DNA of 64,000 nt, taken from contig JANVFP010000019.1 of NCBI GenBank assembly GCA_027919835.1, forward strand, positions 1,046,692 to 1,110,691. Reading direction: 5' to 3'. Below the pieces are notes generated by a model. The model saw nothing but the letters and a program-made list of their open reading frames with translations. It was not told where the DNA came from and made no database searches. This document shows, one piece after another, positions 1-11,965 of the stretch; the first letter of the stretch is position 1; every line of letters starts with the position of its first letter. Source of the DNA: Lentinula raphanica (taxonomy: Eukaryota > Basidiomycota > Agaricomycetes > Agaricales > Omphalotaceae). The position numbers and the translations under genes were made by a program.

Positions 1-251
1 TGCTAGAAGTAAGGTAAAAAAGATTGAACGAGATAGAAAATAGATGAAAGTTTGATTCATCAACGATACAGGAAGTTAATTAACACAATAAGACAACAGT
101 AAATTGAAGAACTGGCTCTTAAGAAATAAGGAAGGTTCGTGCCCATCAGGACAGCTAGCTACCAGACGCAACTAGACTTTTTTGATTCGTCGTCTGTAAT
201 ATTTTTGAGATTGCCATAAGACGACCCTTCGCGATAGAGGACGCTGAATTT
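1..251. other. left-edge non-coding stretch
   Basis: No supported gene. It lies downstream of the minus-strand gene ending at 252 and probably holds its 3' untranslated region. Confidence 0.4.
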
Positions 252-1379
252 TTAGAACCTCCTCTGAGGAATAGAAATGCCGCGTCCAGCGTGCAACTCA
301 TCATGCACATGCCTCCCAAAGCTCCCAGAGGAGCTAGCTGAAGAATCATGTCGGGAGTGTGACTCTGATCTGGTTCGTGCCCAATTATACAAACGCGGCG
401 AAACTGACGGGGGTGGTGACATGTCCAACCCAACTTCATTCCCAAAGCTACTAGCAGCACGGTGCCGTATACGAACCGGACGAGGAGGACTCCGTGACTC
501 TGAGATTGGGATGGATACCACAGAGGCTACAGGCCGCCTGACGGATTCGGCTAGAGCCTCGAGAGCAACTGGTCTAAGCTCATGCCGAACCGACTCGTCG
601 TCAAACTCAAAGGTAGTATCATACGAGGACGGGTCGGGAAGGGTGGCAGATACTCGCGACATCGCTGGAGGTACTGGAATTCTCTCAGATGGCGGATATG
701 GGAAAAGAATTGGAGACGGAGGCGAGCCAGCACGAGAAGAAGCTGAGCTTGCATCCGAAGAGGGATAAGAAAGTGGTGGAAGGAATCGCCGTGTCGCAAC
801 AGCCTGAGCCTCCCTGATCTCTCTCCAACGTTCATCAAGCTGCCGCAAGAACTCAGCAACGTCGATGTTTCCTGCGTCCGTTTGGTTTTGGGAACTTCGG
901 TACTCGTTCATGAAGTTCGCAATGATGCGAATGGGATCTTCAGGGTCCGAATCCGCTGCCATGGGACTAGGGGTTGGCCTCATCGCATCCATGTCTTCGA
1001 CGAAGTCGAACATAGACACAGGAGGAGGTAAAATAGGAAGGGTAGGTGCATCCATGTCAGGCAGATCGCGTGGAACAGAGTCAAATATCCTCGAATTAGA
1101 CGATGGACCGTCACTGGATATCCTGACGCGCGTAGTCCTTGGTATCTCTTCAGCGGGGAATACCAGTCTCGAAGCAAGGGGAGGGCTGTATACAGCGGCC
1201 AGATCGATGGTTCGCCCGGATTCAACTGGTTCCTCAAGGAATGCTTCATATTGAGCACCTTTACAGAACTCCTCCGAGTCTGGGTCGAAGGGGTTGTTGA
1301 TACTCCATTTTTCATATTCGGGAGGTGATGGGTCACGAATGACAGGGGCATGAGATCTTGAGTAGAGTGCACGGCCCAT
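252..1379 (-). CDS. hypothetical Ser/Pro-rich protein
   Basis: An uninterrupted minus-strand frame of 375 codons with no family I recognise. The protein is low complexity, rich in Ser, Pro and Arg. One patch near the middle (DVAEFLRQLDERWREIREAQ) looks like a short amphipathic helix. There is no signal peptide and no membrane segment. An in-frame ATG 36 bases further upstream (1415) exists, but it falls inside what looks like a 5'UTR intron (1407-1468), so I chose the ATG at 1377-1379, giving an N-terminus MGRALYSRSH. Disordered composition suggests a regulatory or scaffold protein, but that is only a guess. The long open frame makes it very likely a real gene. Confidence 0.6.
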   Translation of the reverse strand: MGRALYSRSHAPVIRDPSPPEYEKWSINNPFDPDSEEFCKGAQYEAFLEEPVESGRTIDLAAVYSPPLASRLVFPAEEIPRTTRVRISSDGPSSNSRIFDSVPRDLPDMDAPTLPILPPPVSMFDFVEDMDAMRPTPSPMAADSDPEDPIRIIANFMNEYRSSQNQTDAGNIDVAEFLRQLDERWREIREAQAVATRRFLPPLSYPSSDASSASSRAGSPPSPILFPYPPSERIPVPPAMSRVSATLPDPSSYDTTFEFDDESVRHELRPVALEALAESVRRPVASVVSIPISESRSPPRPVRIRHRAASSFGNEVGLDMSPPPSVSPRLYNWARTRSESHSRHDSSASSSGSFGRHVHDELHAGRGISIPQRRF

Positions 1380-1406
1380 TTTTGAGATAGTAGTTTGCAA
1401 GGTGGT

Positions 1407-1468
1407 CTGGGGCATTCAGGGATGAGACCACAGAGATTAGGAGATCATTATGTTACTTGTGTACTTAC
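1407..1468 (-). other. probable 5'UTR intron
   Basis: On the minus strand a consensus donor GTAAGT is followed 62 bases later by a CCCCAG acceptor. The upstream exon side has no ATG, so the intron would lie in the leader of the gene ending at 252. It removes the ATG at 1415. Confidence 0.5.
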
Positions 1469-2068
1469 GAAACGACTGAAGAGTTTATTGGAAACGACGA
1501 TGAGGCACTACGCAGAGTCTGGATATCGTGAATGAGGTTTAGATTTGTTCTCTGAAACGGGGTTTCTGAGAGATTTACCGAGAGTTTGAGTGAAAAGTTG
1601 AGTTGATTTTGGAGCGAGACGCGAGCTTGAAAGAGCAAGTGTATGTGCCAGCAAAACGCGGTTAAAGACTCTATAAGAGCGCGAAGCAGAGATGAAAAAG
1701 AGAGATGATGTTCTACGGAACAGCGAGAGGAAAGAGGAGAAGGGAGATGTTCGACTTTTTCTCCGCATTGTGTTCTATCAAGCGACTTATGTAATCGTTT
1801 CCCTCAAGGAGATATCCGGCCCGGAATATTTCCCTCTATTTCCCTCTCATCCGTCAAGCTTTCAAGCTTCTGACACTGAGGACTAAACATACCCGCTGGT
1901 ATTACCGACAAACTGCAAAGGCTAGACCCAGTAGCAGTGGAGTTAGAGAGGTTTTGCAGGATGACTTTAATGTACATGTTGAGGATGATGAATACTGGCC
2001 GCATTCACATGTACTAACAGTACACAGCCAACTCGAAGTACCTTCAAGATACCGATTCCGACCAAGGG
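1469..2068. other. intergenic region
   Basis: No convincing gene. The right part is downstream of the P450 stop; the left part is the presumed promoter and leader of the minus-strand gene at 252-1379. Short open frames here look like chance. Confidence 0.4.
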
Positions 2069-4135
2069 TCATTTTACCAAGCTAGTCCGTTCTCTGACAA
2101 AGACAAGCAATGGATCGCATACATACGTCGGGAGAAAGAAATCGTCGAACTGGAGAGGTTGACTGCCAAGAGATCGTGGTTAGAAAATAGTACTAGGACA
2201 GAATCGGTTCCGCGAATGGCTCTGGTCAACGTACTTTGGATCAAGCTCAGTCTGTGGAATGAGCTCCAGCATTCGGAATAGGTACCCGAAGATGATGTAT
2301 AGTTCACACCAAGCAAGACTGAGAATTGACCATGAGAACCCGATGAGAATGTGGAGGAGCATGTATGTTGTTAACGACTCACTGAATACCAAAACAACTT
2401 CGCGGTCCTCGACTGAAGCTCACGAGATACTTATCTGCATTGACATCGACCACAGGAGAGTCCGAATGCTCTTCATTCCGGTCTCTCGACTTTTGTGAGG
2501 ACTTAAGCCATCTGTCAGGATGGAATTTTGTAGGTTCCGGGAAGATTTCCGCGTTTAGATGGACAAATGTTGATGATATGCCTACAATCGTCTGAAAAAG
2601 GATAATTTTAATGTTACCAAGTTCGAAGAGGACGGATGAGGCTAGGTTGGAGGTAGATACTCACGCCAGTTGGAATAGTTTCACCCACAATGACAGCATC
2701 TCCTGGACCGACAACTCTTCCCAGGGGAGTCACGACTCCATGGGACAGTCGGAGACTTTCTTTGATGACTGCCGTCTGTTTGAAGGAAGTTCGATATTCA
2801 GAAAATTACCCCGACGTCAAGTAGTAAAGAGAAAGAGCCAACCAGATAGGGAAGTTTCTCTAGATCTTCAAACGCAATATCGCCTTCATTCGGCCAAGCT
2901 TCATCAAGTTCCCTCACCAAACGTACCAGAACATCCCGATTGGATAACAAACACCTCACGCCGACTGTACAGGCAGTCCCAACTGTGTCCGCGCCCGCAA
3001 AGCGTAAGTTGAAGCCCTCGGCAACAAGTCGATTATGTTGAAGCAAGTCTCGCAATTGTTCTGAGGTTTCCGCAGTTATCGTTGGTTTTTGGATCTGAGA
3101 CTGAATCTTGTGGAGGAGAAAAGGATAGAGAGGGCCGTCCGTTGATGCCTCGTCAAGAGGAGATTCGTCTGGCGTGGAGGTACTTTGCAGTGCAAGTTTG
3201 AGGTCTTCAATAATCAACTTCAGTTGATCTGCGAAGGTAATGGTTACGGGATCCACGAGAGACAGGAAGCGCATGAAAGCCAACATAAGTGGAGTTTTCA
3301 GACGAGGGAAATATTTCTTGACCCATATGTTTATGTACGTTGACGGGACACCACGTATGAAAGGATGGTCGAATCCTGGCGCAGAAAGAGTATCGAAGGG
3401 CCGAGAGAATATGAGTGAAGTGAAAGCATCGAGAGCTACTGCAGGAAGTGCATGATCTAGGTTGACAGCGTTTTCCGACTCGGATGTGTGTGTTTTCAAT
3501 ATGGTGATCAATTTTGTGACCTATCAGGTTTTCAACAGTTAGATCGTAGAGACGACACCAGGCTTGTAAGGGTGTATCGGCACCTGTTCTCTAATGAGCG
3601 GTATTTTTGGTATGATGGCGCGCCGAGAGAAATAAGGAGAGAGCACGTTTCTGATTACAGCCGCGTCATGGGGGTCGGGCGTAGTGAAAACCGACGAATT
3701 GCTATGTTTGAAAATGCTATAAAGCGCCATATCTTTGTGAAAACGAGAACCCGGGGCATAAATTTCTCCGTAAGCGCGAGGATCGCTGAAGTGTAGCTGT
3801 GCATAGAGAGGAGGTCATGAAACATAACAATCTGTATGACCAGAGAGTAATTTGCATACCTCGTTTGGTCCTACCCTCACAATAGGACCTGAAATTAAGA
3901 GCGATTAGACCATGGAGTAAACTTGAGAGTGATACTGACCATACGCAGCATGAAGCTTTTCGAGCTGCCTCACCCAACCGCCCTTCTTAACAATCTCGAA
4001 ATACGCCTTATACAACGTCGTCCATCTTGCAAGTGAAGGCCCAGGAAATTGTTTCAGCGGCTGTTTCGCTGATCGCCCAACGAGTAAAGTACCAAGTGCG
4101 ACTAGGAAAGATGTTGCAAATACAAGTGCCAGCAT
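2069..4135 (-). CDS. cytochrome P450 monooxygenase
   Basis: Haem-thiolate oxygenase that would insert oxygen into an unknown small substrate, anchored in the ER and fed by P450 reductase. Eight exons (3940-4135, 3860-3888, 3584-3796, 2843-3520, 2665-2775, 2383-2591, 2235-2318, 2069-2162) sum to 1614 nt, a 537-aa protein of normal family length. An N-terminal hydrophobic anchor (LALVFATSFLVALGTLLVG) precedes a QFPGP hinge. The I-helix oxygen motif reads AGADT, the K-helix ExxR reads KESLR, and the haem loop FSRGPRSCFG fits FxxGxRxCxG with the Cys ligand. The gene is complete and appears functional. It stands head to head with the Zn2Cys6 regulator at 4825, about 690 bp apart, so shared control is possible. 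The subfamily cannot be told by eye. Confidence 0.93.
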
Positions 4136-4824
4136 GAGTGCGGAAAGCGAGGAAGGGAATCAGGATGAAGGTGAGGTTAATATACTAAAGAACGTGGTCC
4201 CGATTTTGTTCGACGTTGAGTGGTCCATCGGAGTTAGATCGTTGATGAACTCCTATCAACTGTGGCTTCGAGCTAGTGTTTGGCAATTCGTTGCCACTTG
4301 CCAGCTTTGAGCTGGCCCCAGCGTATCGGTAAGCGATGCTATCGGTCGCGAGCGAAGCGTTGCAATGCGGTCATCATGGGGTGGCAGGTTGGCGTAATTG
4401 ATTAGGTCGCTGAAGCACACACACTGTGGCAGTCGAGCTAATGCCTCGTATCGACTTGAGCTTAGACTTGATAGTAGAGGGCAATTTGAGTAGCATAAGT
4501 CGTAGAAAGAGCATGGAAGACTAGGAAACTACATACTATGCACATCGCTCGATCAAAACGAGTTGAAGGAGAAAAACAAGTGTGGCGCAAGTGATGTAAT
4601 CTATTTTACGAAAACCACGGCGCTTGCAAAAGCTGTAGGCACAGCTTTTCTCGCTTTCTCCGCGTTCAAAGACTCGAGAGATGGTTTATTCCGAGTTTAT
4701 CTTTCATTTTCTACACAACTATTCTTTGATTGTCTCTTCTGCTCATAACGAACAACAAGAGGGAAGAAGAAGAAATTTTCTACTCAGAGCAAGACTTGTG
4801 TCGTGTCCTTAGAGAACGTACATA
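4136..4824. promoter_or_regulatory. divergent intergenic promoter region
   Basis: About 690 bp between the divergently transcribed P450 and Zn2Cys6 regulator. It must hold both promoters. I see no clear TATA box or repeated operator. The small open frame inside it (4563-4748) looks like chance. Confidence 0.5.
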
Positions 4825-7800
4825 ATGGTAGCTGGGCCTTCTGATCAAGTTCACCTATATGATGAACCACCTGGCGGGTTCAAGAAGAGACGTACACGAG
4901 GAGCTTGCGATTTGTGTAAACAGGTGTGCTTGGCTCGAACAGCTACTTCTGTACGATGCTTCTACTAACAATGGCATTCGTAGAAGAAAAGTTCGTCTAG
5001 ATCACTGTTTCTGAACAAGCAAGAAACCTGATAGACTGACTTGACACGCTAACACAGTCAGATGTATGCAGCCCTGGTTTTCCTTGGCTTCTTGAGCTCA
5101 ACTTCATTCAGGCGATAGCGCGAAAATGCCAGGGAATATATGTTCAAACTGCAGAGCTTTTGTAAGGTCCATTTCGTCGCGTTTTAGTCTTGTGAATGAA
5201 CGATGCGATAGAATTCTGAGTGTACCCATAACATTTCGAATAAGGTGTGTCGATAGAGTGCTCAAAACTTAGTACCTGCCCTGACAATCATCATATCTGT
5301 AGAAAAAGACTACCTTCATCAACATGACTACCCCGTCAGAAGAAGTTACCTCGCAGAATCGGGGTACTATCGACACTCATACGGATTCCGACCGCAACCA
5401 TGACTTTGCAAAAAGGCAAATATCTACTATCCTTGATACGCCGTCCTACCAAGTCCCAGTCACCGATCAATCCCTTCTACATCGTACGCTGACGGAAATC
5501 TCGGTGTATGCAAGGACTCTAGAGAAAACTCTGTCCGATGCTGGTCTTTTGGCGAGCAATGACAGCCCTGCGATATTCTCCAATTCGAGTCCATCATCTC
5601 ACTCAAGTCCTTCTTCGAATCCGGACGTTAGCTCGACTTCACTACATCCAACCGATCCAACGTCAGTTTACTCAGTATATGGTGGCCACGGAATCACCGA
5701 AGACGATATGACCAACACAGAATCGGACCCAGCCGCAGTCGAGGTCAATCTGGCGGATGGCATCGAACACCTGGAGCTGAAACAAAGCGACGACAGCTTC
5801 TTCGGTAAATCGAGCCAACTATCTCTGATGAAGACGGCGTTGAAGGTTAAGTCGGAGTATGACGGCGACACTAGTCGTCCTGCCGATGCTACGAATTTCT
5901 ACATGGGCAATTATGCAGACTCTATGTTACCGTCAAGTACCCAGGAAACACACTTTGGTGGGAAGAAAAGATCGTCGTTTTGGAATGTGTATCCTGTATG
6001 TGCTTTCTCTACGCGCCACTATTCACTCGAATAACAACACCTTTTCACAGTGGCAACGCCCTATACTTCCTCCGCAACCTTCGTTGATATTCCCGCCCCC
6101 TGTTCTGCTCTCGTCACTCGTGGATCTGTACTTTGCACATAGGAACACTTTCATGCCTCTTCTCCATCGTCCGACATTCTTGCAGGATCTTGCTTCACGA
6201 CTACACGAACGTGAGCGGGCCTTCGGCGAGCTGGTGTTGTCCGTATGTGCATTGGGAGCGAGATTCTCGTCCGACGAGAGGGTGTTCGCCGACGGTGCTC
6301 CTGCGAACTCTGAAGAGCAGTTTCACAGTGCTGGTACGTTTTCGAAGCTGTTTTGTTCTGTAGAGTCTCCCTCATGGCTCTCTGTCCAGGATGGAAATAC
6401 ATCAATCAGATTGGTTCGCTGCAGGAGGCTTCGGAGTACGCGTTATATAAAGTTCAGACGATCTGCGTAAGCTTGACTGAAATCATTCATCGTTCATTAC
6501 ACTCATTGTGTCACTACCAGAACGTGATCGTCTTCCTTTCGTCGACTTCGTCACCGGCTCCAATCTGGTCTCTGCTGAGTATCGGTGTACGACACGCGCA
6601 AGCTGTTGGTGCTCATCGACGTGCATTCCTTGGTCCAAAACCTAGCATCAAGCAAGAACTATGGAAGAGGGCGTATTGGATACTTGTAAACCTCGATTCC
6701 TTCACGAGTGCTTTCTTGGGTCGACCAAAAGCTACTGACCCTGCGGAGTGTGTATACAGTCTTTTCTTGCATTTCCGTGCTGTAACTGACTAACGAACTC
6801 TCTCACCCGGCTCAGATATGACCTAGATCTACCTCTAGAATGTGATGATGAATTTTGGGAGCATCCTGATCCGGAGCAAGCCTTCAAGCAGCCCTTGGGA
6901 CGGCCGTCCATGATGGAGTATTGGAGAGCTCATCTGAAGTTGATAGACATACTTGCGTTCGCACAGAAGAATATTGTAAGAGCTCGCACTTCTTCCTGGC
7001 TTGATTCTTTTTTATTGACACTTCTTTTTGCAGTATGCAGTCAAGAAGCCACACGAGATTTGGGGCTCTTCCAACCTTCATGTACCGTCCTGGGATGCGA
7101 AGGTGGTCGCGGAATTGGATGCTGCGTTGAACCAGTGGGTGGATAATATCCCTGACCATCGTATGTTGAATAAGCGCTGCATACTGTTAAGTCATATACT
7201 GAAACGAGCTTTCTAGTACGTTGGGATCCACATAGAGAAGACCTTGTCTTCTTCGAACAATCATGTTCTCTGTACTGCACATATTACTTTGTTCAGATTC
7301 ACGTTCATAGGTGAGCACCCGAATCACTTTCCTTCCCTTCTCGGGTTACTCACATCTTCCTTAGACCTTTCATTCGTCCAGAACTTCCACGAACTGACGG
7401 ATCACGACATTATTCCGGCATGTCCTATTCCTCGCTAGGCGTTTGTGCGAACGCCGCTCGCTCTTGCTTGCACGTCCTGGATTTGCACTCTAGAAGAACA
7501 GACTTCTATTCACCCCAACCTTCACCTGGATCTTCATCCTCAACGCCCACCACGTCCACGTCTCGCTCGGTTCCAAGTCAAATGGTGAACTCCCCAGTGG
7601 TCCTCTTCAATTCTATCATCATGATTCTCCTGAACCTCTGGAGTGGAAAACGCCTAGGTCTTGCGACAGATTTCAAAAGGGAGATGGAAGATGTCCATTT
7701 GAGTTTGCGTATCCTCAAGAGCTACGAGAGGAAATACCAAAATGCTGGAAGGATGTAGTGAGCTACGTTTTGGCTTCCGGTCGGCTTTCTATCTAACATC

Positions 7801-8837
7801 ACCATTTTCATTAGTGATATCATACATGAGCTGATATCTGCGATGGCACCGACCAATGTCGGTTCCAACGCTCATTCTCGCAAACGCTATCGTGACCGCG
7901 ATGGAGAGCAGAATACAAACCGGGATCGAATTCATGACCCAATCACCAGGCCGTTCAATGTGACTGAAACCGTTGGTAATCAAATTGACCACACCACATT
8001 CCCGTTCAATTTTGACGATGTCTTGTCACCGGAATATCCGTCATCTTCCTTGCGTCCCATCCAGAACTCTCAAAATGAGTATTCGACACCGGAGAGCAGT
8101 GTCAGCGTCTCCTCCTTACCTACGACCCATCCCGGCCATACTTCGTATTCTTCGCAGTTAGATTCGTCCCCATATTCAGAAGCCTCTGCTCTACATGCGA
8201 TGTCACATACTCGACCCCTGCAAAATCTAGGTGAAATCCTTCCCACCATGCTTGATTTACCGCTTCATACGGAAGATTTGGGAAGGCTTCCTATACATTT
8301 GGGCGGTGAGCGTCATTGGAATCAGGATGTGCATGGTTATCGTGATCCAATGTCCGAGGCTAGTCTGGACCTAACGGCTGAGCATGGTGAAAACCCTATG
8401 CATGGCTTGGCCTTCACGGATGCACTGTCACGCTCTCATGGGAATGTGACTCCGAATCCCAACGCCTTCTCTGCGGTCAGTCTAGGTTCTTGGGAACCCG
8501 GTGAATTCTCCCTTTTTGACGGTCATGCCACTCATCGTTCGGAAGGTTTTTGAGTTCTCGAAATTTCGGACAGCTCCGTCACTGACATTTCATATCAGTA
8601 GAACCTTTTCACGAGAATGTTGTACCAGAGCGATTCGGACACCTTCAAGGTCAAAACTTTCCAGCGGAGAATGCTTTCACGAATTTGTTCAACGCAACAC
8701 CAACGAGAGATGGGTGAGTCTCCTAGATCGCGTTCTTCATTCTCCTGCGCGTACTCAATCACATTTGCAGATGGTTCGACTGGGGAACGTATCTGTCCAA
8801 TGTTGATGATTTACTCCGTACTGTTGAGTCAGATTGA
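4825..8837 (+). CDS. Zn2Cys6 fungal-specific transcription factor
   Basis: Nuclear DNA-binding regulator. Sixteen exons sum to 3162 nt (1053 aa): 4825-4923, 4984-4990, 5058-5063, 5112-5161, 5212-5244, 5303-5995, 6051-6333, 6390-6466, 6521-6747, 6816-6975, 7034-7160, 7217-7310, 7365-7757, 7815-8545, 8599-8713, 8771-8837. Residues about 32-64 form a complete binuclear zinc cluster only when two micro-exons of 7 and 6 nt are used: CDLCKQKKIRC, then nine residues, C-SN-C, then RAFNSEC. The middle homology (fungal_trans) domain includes LVDLYFAHRNTFMPLLHRPTF-like sequence around exon 7. The N-terminal linker and C-terminal third are Ser/Pro-rich; the C-terminus has an acidic-aromatic tail (WGTYLSNVDDLL) that may activate transcription. 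The target genes are unknown; the divergent P450 is a candidate. A decayed copy lies at 30.5-33.9 kb. Confidence 0.9.
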
Positions 8838-8922
8838 CTGCACTGGATCAAATATCGCTTGAATTTTGTGGTACACATCATACACATCATACACAAACAT
8901 CTTAGTATACCTGCCTGAACTC

Positions 8923-9570
8923 TCATTCTTTAATATCAAGCTCTTGACATAGAGCCACCAGCTCCTTGCGCATCTGAGGCCCTTCACACACATGAATATA
9001 CGAAGTGTGGAAGTCAATTATGTGTACTACATCTCCGGCCTTGACAACATTTCGCGGAGTCAAATCGTTGTGTATGACACCCAATTGGTGTGTAATTTCA
9101 CCTATATTCTCATAGATATCCTTATTGCTAAAGGGCTTCATGAGTATCATCAATGAGGAAAGAACATATAGAATGGAGACGTACAGACTTACAGTTGCAC
9201 ATTTGTACAATCCTTAAAGGCAGCCTTGCCCCTCCCTGCCCCTCCATTATCAAGCACTAGTGCAAGGGAGCCTGAATCATTGTATAAGCCAGAATAATGA
9301 TATACAATTGAGTCTAGTTCGACTACACTCTGTGTTATTAAATTATTGAAAGCCACATTCTTGAGGTATTCATATATGCTTACTTCGCCTCGAAGTTGCA
9401 AACCACCCTTGCTGTTGGTTCCATCAGCAATGTCAAGAGTTTTACTATGATCGAGAAAGGATCGATAGGCTTTGGCACATTGTCCAGCCCAGAATCTAAT
9501 TCCAGCCTGAGACTGGGCAATCATATAATCATATCTGTCAAGATGAGACCAGCGTTTGTAAGAGTTGGCT
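8923..9570 (-). pseudogene. truncated kinase-like gene relic
   Basis: Minus-strand remnant of the kinase-like gene found whole at 33972-36895. Two pieces survive: 9189-9560 resembles the start of the kinase fold (a shared GLYNDSGSLALVLDNGG stretch), and 8923-9150 carries the catalytic-loop equivalent HNDLTPRN followed by VHIIDF. The 5' two thirds, including the large N-terminal domain and Gly/Ser linker, are missing, and similarity stops near 9570. It sits directly downstream of the intact regulator, as the full kinase gene sits downstream of the decayed regulator copy, so the two loci are reciprocal products of a segmental duplication. Confidence 0.75.
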
Positions 9571-9692
9571 TGAATGCGAAGAAAACATGAACTGCTCAGT
9601 CCGAGGAGCTAGCATATTGTACTTCCAGCTCATTCTTCGCTGACCCGTACTTACGAAAAAGACAACAGAGGTCAAAATGACAGGATGCGTGA

Positions 9693-11217
9693 TTAGACGA
9701 AGAAGGTGGTTCCAAAATATTTCGGTGTCATTAGTTTCGAGCCCGGATGCCAACCCGGACGCTTTGTGAGCGGAGTAATATAAAGGGCAATGGGGGTGTT
9801 TGATGATTTCTCCTTGTGCATGTCATGCACAAATATCCATCCATTTATGTGCCATCTAGTGCCAGTATGGTTTGGACCATCACAGCCGTCTTCTCTGATA
9901 TAGAAGGCTTCAATGGAAGGTACCGCTTTTGCAATCCGAGAGGTGCACCAGTTCATTGCAAACTCAGTTGCAACAGGACCGATCTTTGGTCCATCATACA
10001 CCTCGACTATACTGGGATCTTGCCATGGTTTATCGCTACCAAAGTCGATTCGTTCGAATGTGCGTAGTAAGCTGACAATTTTCAGGCATGGAAAGCGGTG
10101 AAAAGAGGTGATGAGCTCATCCTACTATGATATCAATACAAAGCAGAGATAGGAGAGTTTCAGGACATACCACTGTGCAAGGTGCGCGATCAATTGTTAG
10201 TACTGAGGTCTCAGGGAACGATGAGCTCGCCAAAGATAAGACTCGCTTGAATGATCCAAGGACAGTCAAGAACAGGCTAGTAACGCGCCAGTGACACGAC
10301 ACGTTTGTAGTCGAAGTATCGCGAGTGACAGCGAAACCTTTGATATACGTGGCAGCAGTCAGATCCTCTTGTGCGAGCGCTTCGAGGAATGGAACGATGA
10401 ACATGAAAGTGTTTTGCTTTTGAAAAACTGTACGTTCGAAGTTGGTGAAACTGATTTTGCGCAAATGTGGATGAGCGCAACTGAAGTTATTGAACCACGA
10501 CAAGTCAACCGCAGACCATCCCATCTTGAGCTCAAGCTCGATGAGGCCAGAGAACCTACTATTGCCGAAAGATTCGTTTAAGAAACGAGGATGATTAACG
10601 ACAGCCCATTTGACTTTCATGCCACAGTCCAGAAGATAATCATATTCGTTTCGGTGCCTATCGTCGCGGTAAATAGTCAGTCTTTTGACAATAACTTTCC
10701 CTAAGTCCGAGTGATCTAATTCTGGGGGTAGATCATTGAACGAGGAGATGACCACGGTCGCAGAAGGGTGACATTGTATTGCATGGAGAAGTGTTGTGTT
10801 AATTGGGGTTTCCAGTATGAAAAGGCACGATAAGTTGTGCAAGTGAGGTAGCAGTCGCGGTAGGAGTTGGTAGTCGGCTCCGATGGCGAATGCGTTGATG
10901 TCCAACGCCCTAATAAGAAAATTAGTAAGTCAAATTCTATGACTGTGAAAAGATCGAACATACTTGATACACGCGAAAAACGCGACATTGTCCAAACTAT
11001 GGCTCTGTAGCTTTCTGAGGTCTCCATCTCGTTTGAGTTTGACATATGCGAAAAGAAATGGAAGGCAAATTCGTCGAAATTGATGACTTGTCACCGACAA
11101 AGGCAGGAGTGCGGGAGCGCAGTATTTCCGAGGCGGATCGAGGAATTCACGCTCGATGATATTGGGGTTGTACGCGAGGGATTGCACGATGGCGTGAAGG
11201 ATTTCTTCAGGTAACAT
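9693..11217 (-). CDS. F-box-like protein, copy A
   Basis: Three exons (10964-11217, 10171-10909, 9693-10121) sum to 1422 nt, 473 aa. The N-terminus MLPEEILHAIVQSL followed by LPLSVTSHQFRRICLPFLF is the F-box-like signature common in agarics, expected to bind Skp1 in an SCF ubiquitin ligase. The middle has weakly leucine-rich spacing. The last exon encodes a conserved C-terminal module with DPSIVEVYDG, GPVATEFAM and a closing TTFFV. I start at the ATG of MLPEEI; the in-frame codons upstream lack ATG. Both introns fall at the same places as in copies B-D and H. It is very similar to copy B, about 2.27 kb away. Confidence 0.82.
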
Positions 11218-11965
11218 GATGGTTTGAGTGGAATTTCCACAAATTGACGCCGACTCATTCAATTTATTTGTTCGGCGCTACCTGTCATTCGCCTCGGCGA
11301 CTTATAAAGTAACCGTGGAACACGGTTTGGTGCTCGCGAAGGAAGCTTAGATCCTAGTTCTTGTTATACATACTATATGTACATCATGCGCAGAGCTGTA
11401 GTGTTCAATGGAGAGAAGAATGATCAAGATTTTGAGTGACAGGTTCAATTGTGAACAGAAATGAAGTGATATAAGAACGTGAAGTCTTGTCGAGTGCATT
11501 TGAAAGTTGGGCCGCCGTCGAGCACCGAATTCAGTCATAACAGAGGGCCTAGCGATATAGAAAGCAGATTTACTATGATGAACAGAGAGAAATAAGCAGG
11601 AAAACGCACAACAACTCACTCGATGATGGTGCATTCCATTCCCTCTTCAAAATCTCCTCAAAAGCGTTGCCAAACGCTCAAATCTTGGTGTTTTTGTCCC
11701 ATTCAAAACCCATAGAACTCAAATAGCATCCATGGCGCGCCTTAAATGAGCCGTTCAGAGAGAATGAGAAAGCAATGAAGGAGAAATGAGGGATTTACAT
11801 CAAAATAAAATGGTTCTAATCGTTGCCACGTACGGTACTAATAAATACAAACTCGGACAACACTCTCCTGCCTCACATGAACCCAGATTGCTTCGCTTCG
11901 CTCGCAATAATGATTTGTTGAAAAACTGACAAGTTCAACAAAGGTCAAAATGACAGGATGCGTAA
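11218..11965. other. spacer between F-box copies A and B
   Basis: No supported gene in about 750 bp. Probably the promoter of A and the 3' flank of B. It contains a short sequence at 11885-11909 that resembles a dispersed bacterial repeat (separate entry). Confidence 0.4.
11885..11909. repeat. short imperfect inverted repeat, bacterial-repeat-like
   Basis: The 25 bases hold ATTGCTTCGCTTCGC followed by TCGCAAT, with ATTGC/GCAAT ends in inverted orientation. It resembles from memory a short dispersed repeat common in bacterial genomes. The corresponding segment next to copy A lacks it. Confidence 0.35.

Noticed and set aside
1380..1415. Longer start at ATG 1415 for the first gene
   Set aside because: It falls within a consensus intron (1407-1468) and adds only a short unconserved-looking leader.
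5303..5330. Loss of the sixth zinc-cluster cysteine
   Set aside because: At first exon 4 seemed to join 5303 directly, putting Thr in place of Cys. A small exon at 5212-5244 supplies NSECTH and restores the cluster.
10930..11262. Longer N-terminus for F-box copy A to 11262 and for copy H to 38912
   Set aside because: Both would start at TTG; paralogs agree on the ATG of MLPEEI.
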